Assembly: GCA_016801845.1 (NCBI GenBank)
Contig: CM028914.1
Span: 14,093,272 to 14,157,271 of the forward strand
Length of the DNA stretch: 64,000 nt
DNA from: Polydactylus sextarius
Taxonomy: Eukaryota > Chordata > Actinopteri > Polynemidae
Direction of reading: 5' to 3'
In this document: positions 51,990 to 64,000 of the stretch, in pieces
How positions within the stretch are numbered: the stretch's first letter is position 1
Layout: every line of letters starts with the position of its first letter
The notes under the pieces: model-generated
What the model saw: only the letters and a program-made list of their open reading frames with translations
Database searches by the model: none
What the model was told of the DNA's origin: nothing
Translations under genes and position numbers: made by a program

Positions 51990-52190
51990 AGTTAAGGAGA
52001 AACTGAGCGAACGACGGTCGTTCGCTCCACTTTCTGCATTCGCCAACGCGTTCGCGAGCCGCCTCGGGAGTTGTGCACCATGTGCGTCACGAGCAGCTGT
52101 GCAGCGGTGCACGAGCCGGTGTCGCGGTGGTCCAGCTCAGAGCTGGCTGAACTTTTCACGTGCACGCGTGTGCCTTAAGCAGCTCAGCTC
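51990..52190. promoter_or_regulatory. CpG-dense block, candidate promoter or enhancer
   Basis: CpG density jumps (AACGCGTTCGCGAGCCGCCT, GTGTCGCGG, CACGTGCACGCG), with an E-box CACGTG and a 23-bp GC palindrome at 52005-52027. Flanks are AT-rich. It may be an alternative zbtb20 first exon or a CpG-island promoter. Orientation is undetermined. Confidence 0.35.
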
Positions 52191-52199
52191 AACACTGCA

Positions 52200-55100
52200 A
52201 GGGTCAGCAAAGTAGCCTCTCTATCAGGACGTGGCAGGCTCCATACTTGTTTGTTGTTGTTTTTCTTTTCTTTCTTTTTTTCTTCTTTTTCTTTTTTTAA
52301 TTTAAAAAAAGGGTTTGAAAGGACAAAAAATGAGATGCTTGCTTTTTTTTTTTAATGTGCTGTGTGTTAATGATATAGAAACAAAAGGAAATGTTGAAAA
52401 CTAGACTTTGCAAAAAAAAAAAAGGTTTTATGATGCAACACATTTCCTCAGCCACTAGCTATAGCTACAACAATACACATGCCATTGGGCTGAGATCAAA
52501 CTGAGTCATTATTCAGGTAAACCAATAATATCTTCAAGATATTGTCTTCAGCTACAGATTTTGCTCATTATATGAGCATGATATTTAATCCAGATGATTC
52601 AATAAAAATATTCGGTGCTTATTTTGAACCTCATGGATGTTAGCACTTTTTTAGTGTATTTATAGTTTGGCAGGCTGTTGTGTGTCTTAAATACAGATTA
52701 TATATGTCTCATCAGCTCATTTGACATATGACCCATCTAAAAATGTAACGCTGACAAGCTGAAACACAGTCGACAACCACACGAGCGCCCTATACACACT
52801 TTTACCAAGCGCTGGCACCTTTGGGCCACTGGTCCGAGAGTTGGATGTAATGAGTTAAACATGCCACAGCACTATACTCAAACAGGCTGAAATTAGCACA
52901 AAGATAAGGTTTTCAGTTAATCCAAAAGGGAAGGAGAGGTGGGGGTGGCTGGGTGTGTTTGTGTGTGGAGGGGGGGGGTTGCAATCTAACCACAGAATGA
53001 AACCTTATCCATATAATACTGTGTTGCAAGACAAACTTGTTAAGCAAGCCAGCAGCCAAATTTCACAAGAAATGAAAGATTTCACCCTATTTTAGTATTG
53101 TGTCAACGACATTCAAGTAAAGACAACCTCGAAAAAAAGGAGGACGAGATACTATCTGGAAATTTGAGCTGAAGGAAATGATTCCAATATACAGAGCTGG
53201 ACACTGAACGTGCAGATAAATCCAATGAAACCAGGGTTTCAATAAGCACAATGAGGTCAGTAATCTATAGAAAGTATCAGCTAACATAGGGCATTTATAA
53301 CAGGTAGAGTCACTTTGCAAAACTACCAACTACATCCAAAGACTACTGCAACACACACACACACTCTGTTACTTAGCAAATACAGCTTTGGAGAAAAACA
53401 ATTTATTTTCTTCTTCACCAACTCGAGTTGAAAACCGATGAAAAGGAGAGAACAAAGATAAAGTTAGATTAATTTGTGTGGAAAAAAAATCCAAAATATA
53501 ATGATGATATGAGCCACACAACATTTATCAACACTGAATTAACAAAGCGTTCATTCTGTGCATGTGTAATTCTTGCATTTAAAGTGTAAATTGGTGTCAA
53601 AATTTTAACCATATTTTCAAAATGACAAAGTAAATGTGGTAAATGCCCCCCCCCCTTTTTTTTTTTTAAATGTAAGGTTGTGCTTTTTGCTTCGTTATGT
53701 AAAGTTGTGTTGTAAATGAGTTTTGTAGGCGAGTTTTTCATACATGCACACGCTCTCTTTTTATTACCTACCAAGCTCAGGAACGCCTGCAGGGATGAAG
53801 CTTGTGAGTTGGTGTGGTTGTACTAGTTCTATAGTGTATTATAAGTTGTGGAAGCATAACAACATGTTTGCACTGATCGCATATTATACCTCTCTTCAAC
53901 TGTTGGCCAAATATACATCACGCCTTTTAAGTGATGCCTCTGGGGCTGTGTGCTGGCAGTCAAAACTAGAGTTAGCGGTTTGTTTTTTTTTTTCGTAGAT
54001 CTACTTATCGGTAGGCTAGCTGTTGGAAGCGATCTTGCACCGTATCCAAAAAACAAAAATATGTATCTATCCTAAAGATCAGTGATATTTTAAGTAGGAA
54101 AAATGGTTTAAAACATAATCACGTGATGCTGGACAGTCAGATTTTTGTCATACTTGGTTCTATTGAGAAATAAGCAAAAGCTACGTCGTTAACGGCAACT
54201 CGACTTGTCGTTGTTACATTTCGTATCGTGATTGGTAAATGTCGGGTGTAATTTAGACTCTCTAGTCTGTTTCATGTACAAGCAGTAGTCCCCTCACCGC
54301 AACACAGCAGAGAGAGTTAACAAGAGAGTTAACATGACCACCCATCTGCTCTATTTATGATAACCATGTGACCTTTTCACCTCGCCAGTGCACATGAACT
54401 GTTGGGCTATGTGGTCTGTGTGTAGCACAATTATTATCTCGAATGGTAACAATCTATAGCTCATAAACCCTTGAGCGTAACTTAAGCTCATCAGCTGTTT
54501 CTGGTAACATTACTATAAAAATCATGCCACATGGCCGCGAGTATTTTCGGCAGGTCCTATCATAAATGTGTTACATCGATGTCATTTGTGCTGTCATGGT
54601 TTCAGCCAAGAGGCGCAAAGAAGGTTGACACTTAATTTTGATTTATATTTATTTTTTTCCTCACTCATCTTTTTTAATGCAACAGATGGTTTTATGTTAA
54701 GTGAATGTAATAGTACACCTTTTAATGACTAGATCCCGTAAGTGTGTTCCTCTGTTTGTGTGTGTGTGTGTGTGTTCTCCTTGTGCCCTGGGTGTTGCCC
54801 TGCCTTCCGCTAAATGCATGTTGGGATATGCTAAACTGACCGTGTACATGAGTAAATATGAAAACATATATGGAAGAATGAATGAATACTAAGAAGCTAA
54901 GCGACAGCAGAACCTGTTTATTGTTAGTTTACGGAGCAGCTGCCACAACATCTTTTATTCTGAAAGTTAAGTTCTCAGCAAAGTAAAACACACAGATCCA
55001 TCACTGTCACTATTTGTTGCTATTAAACTGGTGTATTAACCACTGAGTCTAACACATGGGCTGCACACATGTGCTTAATGTGTAATACAGAGTTATTTAT

Positions 55101-58100
55101 TACAATGTCAAACTGGGTGTAAAACAAGCCCGGCAACACTGATAAGACCACAATTTTTGTTTTTTCCTGTTTATTTTGTTGTTGAACAGGTTAAACATGG
55201 TTTTCCTTAGTCATGGGGAGCAACAGTCAAACAACAACTGTTCCAGTCTAAGAAGACTAAAACCTTTGTTTCTTATTTGTTAAAGCAATATGCTCTCAGC
55301 CAAACTGATAATGATTTCCACCTATTTGGAAATCTGTCTTTATCAAGGTCCATGTCTTGGCAATAAACAATGCAGACAGTGTCAGAGCCTGTAATTCCTT
55401 TCATTTTTATATAACAAAAAAAAAAAAAAAAAAAAAAAAAGAAGAAGAAGAAGAAGTGGAAAAAAATTCAAAGAGAAAGTTGTTGTGAAAGATTTTTTTT
55501 TTTTCACAACACAAAAGGCTTGTTTGAAAGTTCCTGTTGCTACAAACTCTGAAAATAATGCTTCACTAATTGAAAAAGAAGAAAAAAAAATACAGTAATA
55601 GATTCTGTGGAAACACTGGAAGGTTACAACAATCTTCATTTTGTGATAAAAACCGCAGCACAAATACTATTGTGTACCCATTTCACAGCGCATACCGTTG
55701 TACCTTGAGTGAGACTGTGCATGATTTTAACATTTTGGCTGCCGCGAGAGCTGTTTACGGGCACGAGGCTCAAAAAGTCTTCCTGAAGCCAAGATAAGAG
55801 CAGGGAGTTCACAGCCTTTTATTCTCTATAAAATTCTTTTAAAGGTTACTCTTTTACTCTGTTACTTTTTTCATTTGCTTAAACTCTCTTCAGCTACTTT
55901 CCCTGTTCAACTAGGCAGTGATCTCACCATGACTTGTAGAAAACCATATGGGTAGCAGGGTGAACTGAGGACACACATGCACCTTGGCAAACATACAACT
56001 TCGCTATTAGAATCCAGGATACATTTTTCACATCAGTTGAATGCCTGGGCCTGCGTGTGTGTTTAAAGACTGAGAATACAAATCAGGATTAAATGTTTGT
56101 TTCTGTCATGCAAAGAGAAGAAGATTTACCTATGATTCTGAGATATGTTGCTGGTGTTGTTGTCGTTGTAACTAGCTGCAGTTTTAATTCAAATTTTAAC
56201 TTGCAAACGCACACACACACACACACACACAAAAAATCTTTAAAAAAGTTTTTGGACTTTGTAGAGAAAAAAAACTACTTCTGGTCGAGTTGTCACATGA
56301 CATTTGGGACTTAAAACACAACAGCTGACTTGAATGAAACGCTTTGAAAAGAAAAGAGAAAAAAAAAAAAACAACCCTGTGAAAATAAAAGACGTATAAT
56401 TCGAGAGTCTGTTAACAATTTTAGCAAAGGTAATGGAAACACATGGTCACACCCACAAATGGACTGTGTTTGTACTGTATGTACATGTATCAAACAGATA
56501 CAGATATAAATACTACAAATTCAGATATAGATCCTGTGACTATTCAGAATATAAATAATAATCATGGTGTCAAATGTATATAAGTATTAAAATAAGATGT
56601 GACGGGTTAATCTTTGAGTGAGGTGTGTGTTGAATTGATAGAACATAGAAAATATTAATAAACCAGCCCAAAAACGATGCTGTACGTATTGTTAAAGCTA
56701 TTTGAGAACTAAAGAACTAAAGATATTAGCAGTGATTCACTTTATAAAGTTTTATGACCACAACAACGCGGTACATTCACAAATACTTCTTCGTGTGCGC
56801 TTTCATTATGCATTCCTGTGATATTTGCAGGGAGGGGGGAGATTCCAAAACAAAAGTTCTTTGAAAAGAAAAAATAAAAAAAAAATAAATAAAAAACTGA
56901 AAAACATGCCTCAAAGCTTTTTGTTTTGTCAGTTTTCTACATGCTGCATGCTCTGAAAGCAATTGGTTTTCGAGTGAAAAGTCAGTTTCACGACCAGTCT
57001 TTCAGATTCTAACTGCCAATTTGGTAAAAAAAAAAAAAAAAAAAAAAGGGGAAGTATTTTAAAAATTCCTGCCCTGTGAATTGACAAATTGAGCCGGTCG
57101 ACAGTTGTCATGAAAATCTTTCCAAAGCATTACGGATACGTGATATTTCACATGACTGTTTGCAAAATTAAAAAAAATAAATAAACAAATACTTTCATGC
57201 CAAAATGTTTTTTACATTCTACCTCAACAATAAACCAGATATATTTTCCCCCCCTCCCTTTAAACAAAGCATATTATTTTCCATCTTTGGCTCTTTGGTG
57301 GAAGGAAATCACCATAACTCTTCGTACCAGTATTTATGTTGCGTAATACACAGCTGAAGGGGAATTTCTTTCTGTAATTACAAAGTCTGTTTGTACCGAT
57401 TAACAATTGGTTGCTGTTTTTTTGTTTTTGTTTTTGTTTTTGTTTTTTTACTATTGTGTTTTTTAGTCTTTTTTTTTTAGAATAATAATAATAATAAAAA
57501 AACAACATCTAATGATATAATGTGAAGAGAAGCATGTTATGTGTGAAAAAGGTGCTTTGTGGTGAGAAGGAGCCAAGCCAGTTCGCCAGGAGGCAGCGAC
57601 ACAGCCAACAATTTCCAGTTTTGGCAAACAAAAAAAAAAAAAAAACAAACAAAAAAAAAAAACGGCGTTTGCTAGCAATTCACTTACATATAGTTAGCTA
57701 GTATCCACCGGTATTTTTAACGCTGTTTTTACCACAATGAAGACAAACAAGGAGATTGAATTAGCGATACAAGATTAATATCAAATTATTTGAGCCTTTT
57801 TTGAAGATTCTCAGTCTCAGTTCGTTTTGCTACAATGACTTGGGACTCAAATGCAGTATTAAAACTAGTATTTGCAGTATTCATCAGGTGAGACACTTAA
57901 CGGGTCCCTCTTCGACAAAAACCCAAACAAACCAAAAAAAGAAAAATAAAACCTCTTAGGTTAAAGTCTATTCAAGACTTATTGGTTCTTCTGTAGTTAA
58001 ATATAAAAATTAATATCAACTTTATAGACGTCTCAGCTGGCAAACACATCAAAGATTAGTTTTGCTCTATGGGGGAATATCTTTCTAATGAGTATTATAC

Positions 58101-58640
58101 AGGAGTGGGGGGGAAAGGATAGGGAAGGATAAACACTGTCTGAGACAAAAAGGACCAAGCAGTTAACAAGCACTGTGACATTCTGGATGCAATCCACAAA
58201 GTGGCTCGTTATATCGATGGATCTCTACTGCATTCCCAAAATGGCTGCCAAATATGTTCAACTGGGGTAGACAAAGTGCCAGGATGGACTCATGTGCATA
58301 CTTTTAAAAGTCTTTTGTCATACTATGGTAAAATACCCTACTTGGAATCATAAACCACAAAATAAATTTTTATTTCATCTGGATACACACACCGGCGCCA
58401 CAAAGAGGAATTTATATTATTTCATAGTTGAAATTTGAAAACAAATTTGCACTTCCCTAACTTTAAATTATAGGTTACAATAAAATTTTATTGTGTTTAG
58501 CCATACACAAAGGAAAGCAAAAAGCACCGAGTGATTCAACAGTGAAGTGAAATCTACCCATGATCTTTATTACACGCTCTCACCCACCTCGCCCCGTCCT
58601 GCCCACTATACTGTACAATAAAACACTACACCCCAAAAAA
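52200..58640. other. Non-coding upstream DNA, no gene seen
   Basis: AT-rich, with A/T homopolymers at about 55417-55440, 57025-57047 and 57630-57662, short CA runs (54758-54775, 56211-56231) and no exon or RNA gene that I recognise. Confidence 0.6.
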
Positions 58641-58677
58641 TCTCCTCAAAAGGGTTGAATTCAAGCATGCGTTTATA

Positions 58678-58715
58678 ACCAGGCTGTTACCAGGAAATCC
58701 TGGTAACAGCCTGGT
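58678..58715. repeat. Perfect inverted repeat, 18-bp arms, 2-nt spacer
   Basis: ACCAGGCTGTTACCAGGA and TCCTGGTAACAGCCTGGT are exact reverse complements separated by AA. Pairing stops abruptly at both ends. Confidence 0.97.
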
Positions 58716-59637
58716 GAAGATGGCTGGATGGTGTGGGAATAACAACCAGAAATGTGGCAATGCGGAGGCTTCAGAGAGAGAAAGAGAGAGAGAGATTTCT
58801 CTATCTTGTGTATTTGGGCAGCAGTAATTTTTTTTTTTGTTTTTTTTGTTTTTTTTCCGGCACTTAAAAAATTATTTGGAATACCGACCTGCCATCTGTG
58901 TGCATGTACAATGCAAGATTATTGTTTTTTATGCCTCTTCTAAAGACGCAATCATTACATGCAGTGCAGCGTGGTACCACTTGCACATTTTCACTTGAGC
59001 AAATCCAAATTTAAAAAAAAAAAAAAAATCAGGTGGGGAGATACGTGCGAAATCAGTTCAAAGAAACATTTCAAAACTGAATTCTATGGACACATTATGT
59101 CGGTTTGTTGGTCAATAATAAATTGCTCTGTGCGAAAAGAGGGTGACAAGCTACAGAGGACAAGTGAAAGATGGCGAAGCCACAAGAAAATTGGGATTGA
59201 TTGTTGGGTGTGGATTAACTTAACACCTCTCTCTCCCCCTTGCCGTCATCTGAGTGGGTCTACAGTTTATCTGCTGAGTCTCCTTCATATAATAATGAGT
59301 TTCCTTGGTCTGCAGACATGCTCTTAAATATTCATTAGTCATGGGTGGGTTTTAGCCGTGACACAGAAAGCGGGCAAATGGCGATGGAACCACGGAATCA
59401 AACACTGTGAATATTAATGTACATGTGGAATATATACATATAAATACTCATTAGTGACTTCACTGAAATGAAACTGGGCACCTGATACTCTGGAATACAA
59501 ATACTCCCAAGGCACATAATGGCTGTTGCTCTTTCAGCAGCTATACTGTGAAGCTCTGAGCTGATAAACCCAGAGTTTTTGACACCAAGCTGTTGTTAAG
59601 AGCTCACTTGCACACAAGACAAGTACCATCCAATTCA

Positions 59638-59638
<1 letters not shown>

Positions 59639-59684
<46 letters not shown>

Positions 59685-59738
59685 ACCACCACCACCCACC
59701 CACCCACCACCCCCCCCAAAAAAAAAAAAAAAAAAAAA
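59639..59738. repeat. Compound (CA)n(ACC)n(CACC)n(A)n repeat
   Basis: A CA run of about 45 bp, then CACCACC and CACCCACC units, C8 and about 20 A. It is a strand-asymmetric compound microsatellite. Confidence 0.95.
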
Positions 59739-60269
59739 GGATACAGGTGTTAACTTGTGAGGGTTTTTTTTGGGTTTTTTTTTTTTTTTCAGATGAAAGC
59801 GATTCAATCCAGTATACACTTTCTGACAGTATAATTTTTACTTTGACTCACCCACACGCAGCCTGTCAATCAAACACACTACAATTCACAGGACAGATTT
59901 ATAATTATGTCCATCTGAAATCTTTAACATCAAAAGTGAAATGTTTAATATCTGGCTACATCAAGGCTGCATGCTCAGCTCTGTGTTCCCCAACCCCACC
60001 ATCCACCCAAAAAAAACAGCATCTCCATTCAGAAAACAAATGATCCAGTACAGCCATCAATTACATAACCCGAGCCTATAGCATAGCAGCCTCGTTTACG
60101 TTGTGGAGACATATTGTGAATGAAGGCGGAGAGAAACACAGAAACAGAGAAACAGAGAGGGAGAGAGAGAGAGGGGAGGTGAGAGGAAGTAATCGCAGCA
60201 AAAGTGAAAAGGCATGAACGCACAATTATGTGGTAAAAACCAACACGTACACATCACACACTCTACACT

Positions 60270-60300
<31 letters not shown>

Positions 60301-60620
60301 CAGGTGCATATCCACAGACCGTGCCTGCTGCTGGAAGGAGCTGGACACAGAGCTGCGCTCTCAGCAGCGTCCCCTGAGTCAAACCCAGGACCGATCCTCT
60401 CCCCCTCTCTCTCTCTCCCTCTCTCTCTCTGTCTGTCTCTGTGTCTCTTTGCCTGTGGCTACCTGTGTCTTCTTAATGGAAACAGCTTCAGTGACCACAG
60501 CAGAACCAAGCAGGCAAACCAAACCAAACCAAACCTCTGGCATGACTAACGTGTTGACGCAAAAAGCTTTTATACCTGCGCACAACTTTATGTACTAGAC
60601 GAGCCCTGATGCCTATTAAT

Positions 60621-60651
<31 letters not shown>

Positions 60652-60995
60652 GAACACACATACATTACAACGTCTTGTTCCTATTGTCAAAAACTATCGG
60701 CGGCGCTTGTAATAGACATAAGTACATGCTGCATTACTCTCTTTATCTGACAAAGCCAGAGTGCTTTGGGACAACATCTGTTTGCCACACATACATACAC
60801 ACACTCACACACATACACTTAACACACACGCACGCACAGTCACAAGCAGACGTGCACGGATAGATGGAGCTGAAAGAATAGGACTGACATGTTGCTCCGG
60901 CTCAACTCCCCCATGTCTCCTTTTCGTTTTTTTTTTTTTTTTTTTTTTGGAGGGGGGAGTCACTGCTCCATTTATTTTTACTGCACCAACAATGA

Positions 60996-60998
<3 letters not shown>

Positions 60999-61043
<45 letters not shown>
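60999..61043. repeat. (TA)n microsatellite
   Basis: About 22 TA units. Frames through it read Ile-Tyr repeats. Confidence 0.97.
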
Positions 61044-61578
61044 TCATATTGGAACTTTATTAGTGGGTGAAGTAGATCTCACTATATATTGCGATCTAAC
61101 AAGGCACGCACTACAAAAAAAGATTAAAAAAAAAAAAGAAGAGGGGAATCACGAGTTGCCTATGAATATTTTGCAACAAAAATGTCTCAAAAGGCATGCA
61201 GGAAGCATCTAATGCAACTTTAATTACACCAGAACATGGCCCCATATCTAGGCCACCCCCTTTAACCACAACATCTTCTCGTCGTAAACATTTTCATATA
61301 CTGTAGGCTATGAATTAAAAAAAAAAGGGGGGGGGGGTATTTTGGCGACAGTTAAAGTGATCATTCATGGCATCAGGGGGGAAAAAAAAAAGAAAAAAAG
61401 AAAAAAAAATCCAGGCCAGAGTCCCACTGGATCTGGCTAGTTTCTGATTTATCTCCCAAACTGAACCTGCAGTATTGTTTTACCTTCAGACACAATATTA
61501 GCCAGCACCGTCCTCCGCCTGCTCAACCACAACCAACCCCATTTCACAAACACCACGGCGTTTGGATTTTGATTCACT

Positions 61579-61632
61579 AAAAATAAATAAATAAATAAAA
61601 TAATAAAATAAAATAAAAAAAATAAATAAATA
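61579..61632. repeat. (AAAT)n-type A-rich repeat
   Basis: AATAAATAAATAAAATAATAA-like array, with a (TAA)n run shortly after at 61694-61719. Confidence 0.85.
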
Positions 61633-61739
61633 TATGTGTGGGCTAGACATCTGTCTGAGTACGACCTCTGTACGAGTCGCCGCTGCTGGAGGAGTAGTAG
61701 TAATAATAATAATAATAATGATTATTATAATGATATTTA

Positions 61740-63950
61740 ATATATTCCAGACATCGCTGAGGTGGGGGGCGGGGGGGGCGCGCGCATATTTTCCGGTTCA
61801 AGTTCAACAAACCGAAATGTATTGAAATAGATAGTGAGAGTAGGTTATAGTGGTTAACTGCAAATAAGGAAACGCGTTTCCTCCGATTCAAATAACTGAC
61901 CTAAAAGCCAAATGCGCACATCGGCTGCCACAGTTGTTCCGGGCTCAGTGTGTAAAATGTGAGCGAGCGAGAGCCGCGAGCATCGCTGAGGTTTTTAAGC
62001 TGATGGAGAGAAAACAAGAACACGAACACAGTTTTTTTGGAACCTGAGTATTGTTCTCAAGTGCTCTCCTTTTTTTTTTTTCTTCTTCTTCTTTCATTTC
62101 ATTTCCTTTCCTTCATTCTTTCTCTCTTCTTTTTTTTCCCCCTTTTTTTTTTTTTTTTTTTTTTTTTTAAACCCGGCTCACAGAGAAATCCGAAAGTAAG
62201 GGGCTAAAGGTAAAGGGGCATGTTGCGAATAATGGCAGACGGGAAACTTGCGTCATGCCAGGGCAGCGCGTTTTTGTAGTCGAATATAAATGGACACCAA
62301 AGAAAGGAAAGAAATAAAGACAGAAAAAAAACCCTGGCAGCCAAATGTGACCCCCTCTCTCTCTTTAACATGAGCGACTCGTTTCATTTCATTTCATTTC
62401 ATTTCGTACGCCGGCGTCACATTTATATTGAATGTCCGACACACAGATCCTCTCTCACTCTGTGTGTGTGTGTGTCTGTAAGAATGAAGTTTCGGATTAA
62501 TATTTGGTTTGGGTTAAAGCAGAGCCACAACTACATGGAAGTCAGAGCCATTTCATGCATTTCAACCTTTAAGTCAACGAGCACGTTTTTTATAATCTCA
62601 CGCACAAGGAAATCCTCTCATTTGTCCCCTTCTTGTTTAATAATGGCATTATAGATATTGTAAAGACCCATCCCTTTTCCTCTTACTTTTCTCAGTTTCT
62701 TACCTGCACTTCGAAGCACGTTCAAAAAGTGGCGACAGCGTTTCCACAGCTCCCCTTGTTTTCCCCCGGACGAAAGCGTCTTTTAGTTTTTTTTTAAATA
62801 TGTTCCTTTACTTTGTTTCATTTCTCACTTCCATCTTCTTTTCATCTCATCAATAAACACACGCTGCAGCCTACCTTCATAGAGCAGCTCGGTTCAAGTG
62901 TGCCCTCCCATTTTTTAACTATACATCGAGTACTTTGAGGGGTGGTGTTGGTGGTGGTGGAGGGGAGGGAGCGGAGAGGAGAGGAGAGGGAGGGTAGGGA
63001 GGGAGGGGGAGACACACGCAGGCACGCCTTTTCACTTAAAGCTGCTATTGGAAGAACAGTGCGCTGTCTTGGGGTTGGATCAGAAATCCGTCAACATTAC
63101 CGTGCCCCAATGGCACGGGAGCACAGTGGGACGACAAATAAAAAAATAAATAAATAAAAAAATCCTTTGCTCCATTATGGCTCTCTGGAAGTGGTGGGAG
63201 TTATAGTAATAGTAGTTGTAGTAGTAGTGTTTCCTCCTACTCTATTCGTTTAAGTTTGCTTCTGCAACACAGCGATTTAGATTTTTATTCTAAGAGGAAG
63301 TCATGGGTGCGCAACGAAACCTGTGGAGGATGGAGCGGGGGGGTTAAAACAGGTTCGCTGTGATGTTGCACCCTCACTTCATGCATTAATCCCTCCCTTA
63401 TTCCCCTTTTAATTTATATATTTATATAGATATATTCTCCCCGCTCCCTCCCTCCCCCCCCTCCCTCCCTCTCTCTCTATCTCTCTCCCTCGTTGTTCAG
63501 GCTTCAGCTCTTGCTGTTAAAAATATCCGCGTTCACAAATGTGAATGAACTCTCAAATCTATCCACTAGTCTGGATCAAAAGGGACGGGAGGGGTGTGAG
63601 GAGAGGAGGGAAGAGGAAGGAGGAGGGGTGGAGGAGGAGGGGGGTTGTCAGTTATGTGTCCATCATGCGTCTGAACTTTACATTGGAGGCCTCGCGCGTC
63701 AGTACAGTGAGCGAGAGGCAGCGCGCGCTCTGATTGGCCGCCCTCTCCGCCAATCATCTTCGGACACCAAACAAGCTAGATTGTCTGCCGTGTCTTCTAC
63801 TTTCTACGCATTTCTATTTTCTCATTTATTTATTTTTTAACGTCCCGAGCTGACCTCGAGTTAGCGAGCGGGGGGGGGGGATGGTGTCGGTTCAGCCGGC
63901 CAATCAGATTAGGTAGAGCGATTGCTTTTTTCTCTTGTTGTTGTTGATTT
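61740..63950. promoter_or_regulatory. GC/CpG-enriched block with CCAAT boxes, candidate promoter region
   Basis: Includes GGGGGGCGGGGGGGGCGCGCGC (61765-61786 region), GAGCGAGCGAGAGCCGCGAG (61960-61979), purine tracts at 62946-63012 and 63582-63647, and three CCAAT boxes near the right end (inverted pair at 63732-63755, another at 63900-63904). This fits a distal zbtb20 or neighbouring-gene promoter. No coding exon was found. Confidence 0.35.
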
Positions 63951-64000
63951 TTTTTGTCATTATCCAAACGCCTTGAGATATATTCTGGCTGGCACAGAAT

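Overview
This is vertebrate, almost certainly teleost (probably percomorph), nuclear DNA. Genes are split by GT-AG introns, most of the sequence is non-coding and AT-rich, and CA/GT, TA and homopolymer microsatellites are abundant. Several degenerate copies of dispersed repeats typical of spiny-rayed fish introns are present. There is no sign of bacterial, phage or viral coding capacity, and no CRISPR array or operon.

Three protein-coding genes can be supported. (1) Minus strand, 1267-15641: most of gfra4, a GPI-anchored GDNF-family receptor alpha. Seven coding exons (signal peptide, D1, linker, D2/D3 and the juxtamembrane stretch) are joined by phase-consistent splice sites. The last exon, carrying the GPI-attachment tail, was not found and probably lies beyond base 1. 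(2) Plus strand, 19544-21507: slc25a5, a mitochondrial ADP/ATP translocase, in four exons of canonical length with a CpG-rich TCTCGCGA/CCAAT promoter and a clear poly(A) signal. As given, it carries an in-frame TGA at 21192-21194 inside the diagnostic RRRMMM motif. (3) Minus strand, 38523-43649 (coding): zbtb20, a BTB plus five C2H2 zinc-finger repressor. It has an upstream non-coding exon ending at 45103 and an apparent 3' UTR of about 13.4 kb running to a poly(A) signal at 25148-25153.

Layout: 1-16 kb is gfra4, with an 8.95-kb first intron. From 16 to 19.4 kb is the intergenic interval between gfra4 and slc25a5, which are divergently transcribed. From 19.4 to 21.8 kb is slc25a5. From 21.8 to 25.1 kb is the intergenic interval between slc25a5 and the convergent zbtb20, containing a SINE-like repeat. 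From 25.1 to 38.5 kb is the homopolymer-rich zbtb20 3' UTR, and 38.5-45.1 kb holds the zbtb20 coding exons. From 45.2 to 64 kb is zbtb20 upstream or 5' intronic DNA without recognisable coding exons. That last stretch has several CpG- or C-rich blocks (47.9-48.3, 52.0-52.2 and 61.7-63.9 kb) that could be promoters or enhancers.

The three genes do not form a pathway: a neurotrophic co-receptor, a mitochondrial carrier and a transcription factor lie side by side. No new biological system was found. The points most worth a second look are the premature stop in slc25a5, the very long poly(A)/poly(U)-rich zbtb20 3' UTR, a probable closed (stop-containing) long-isoform exon of zbtb20, and a set of short perfect inverted repeats.
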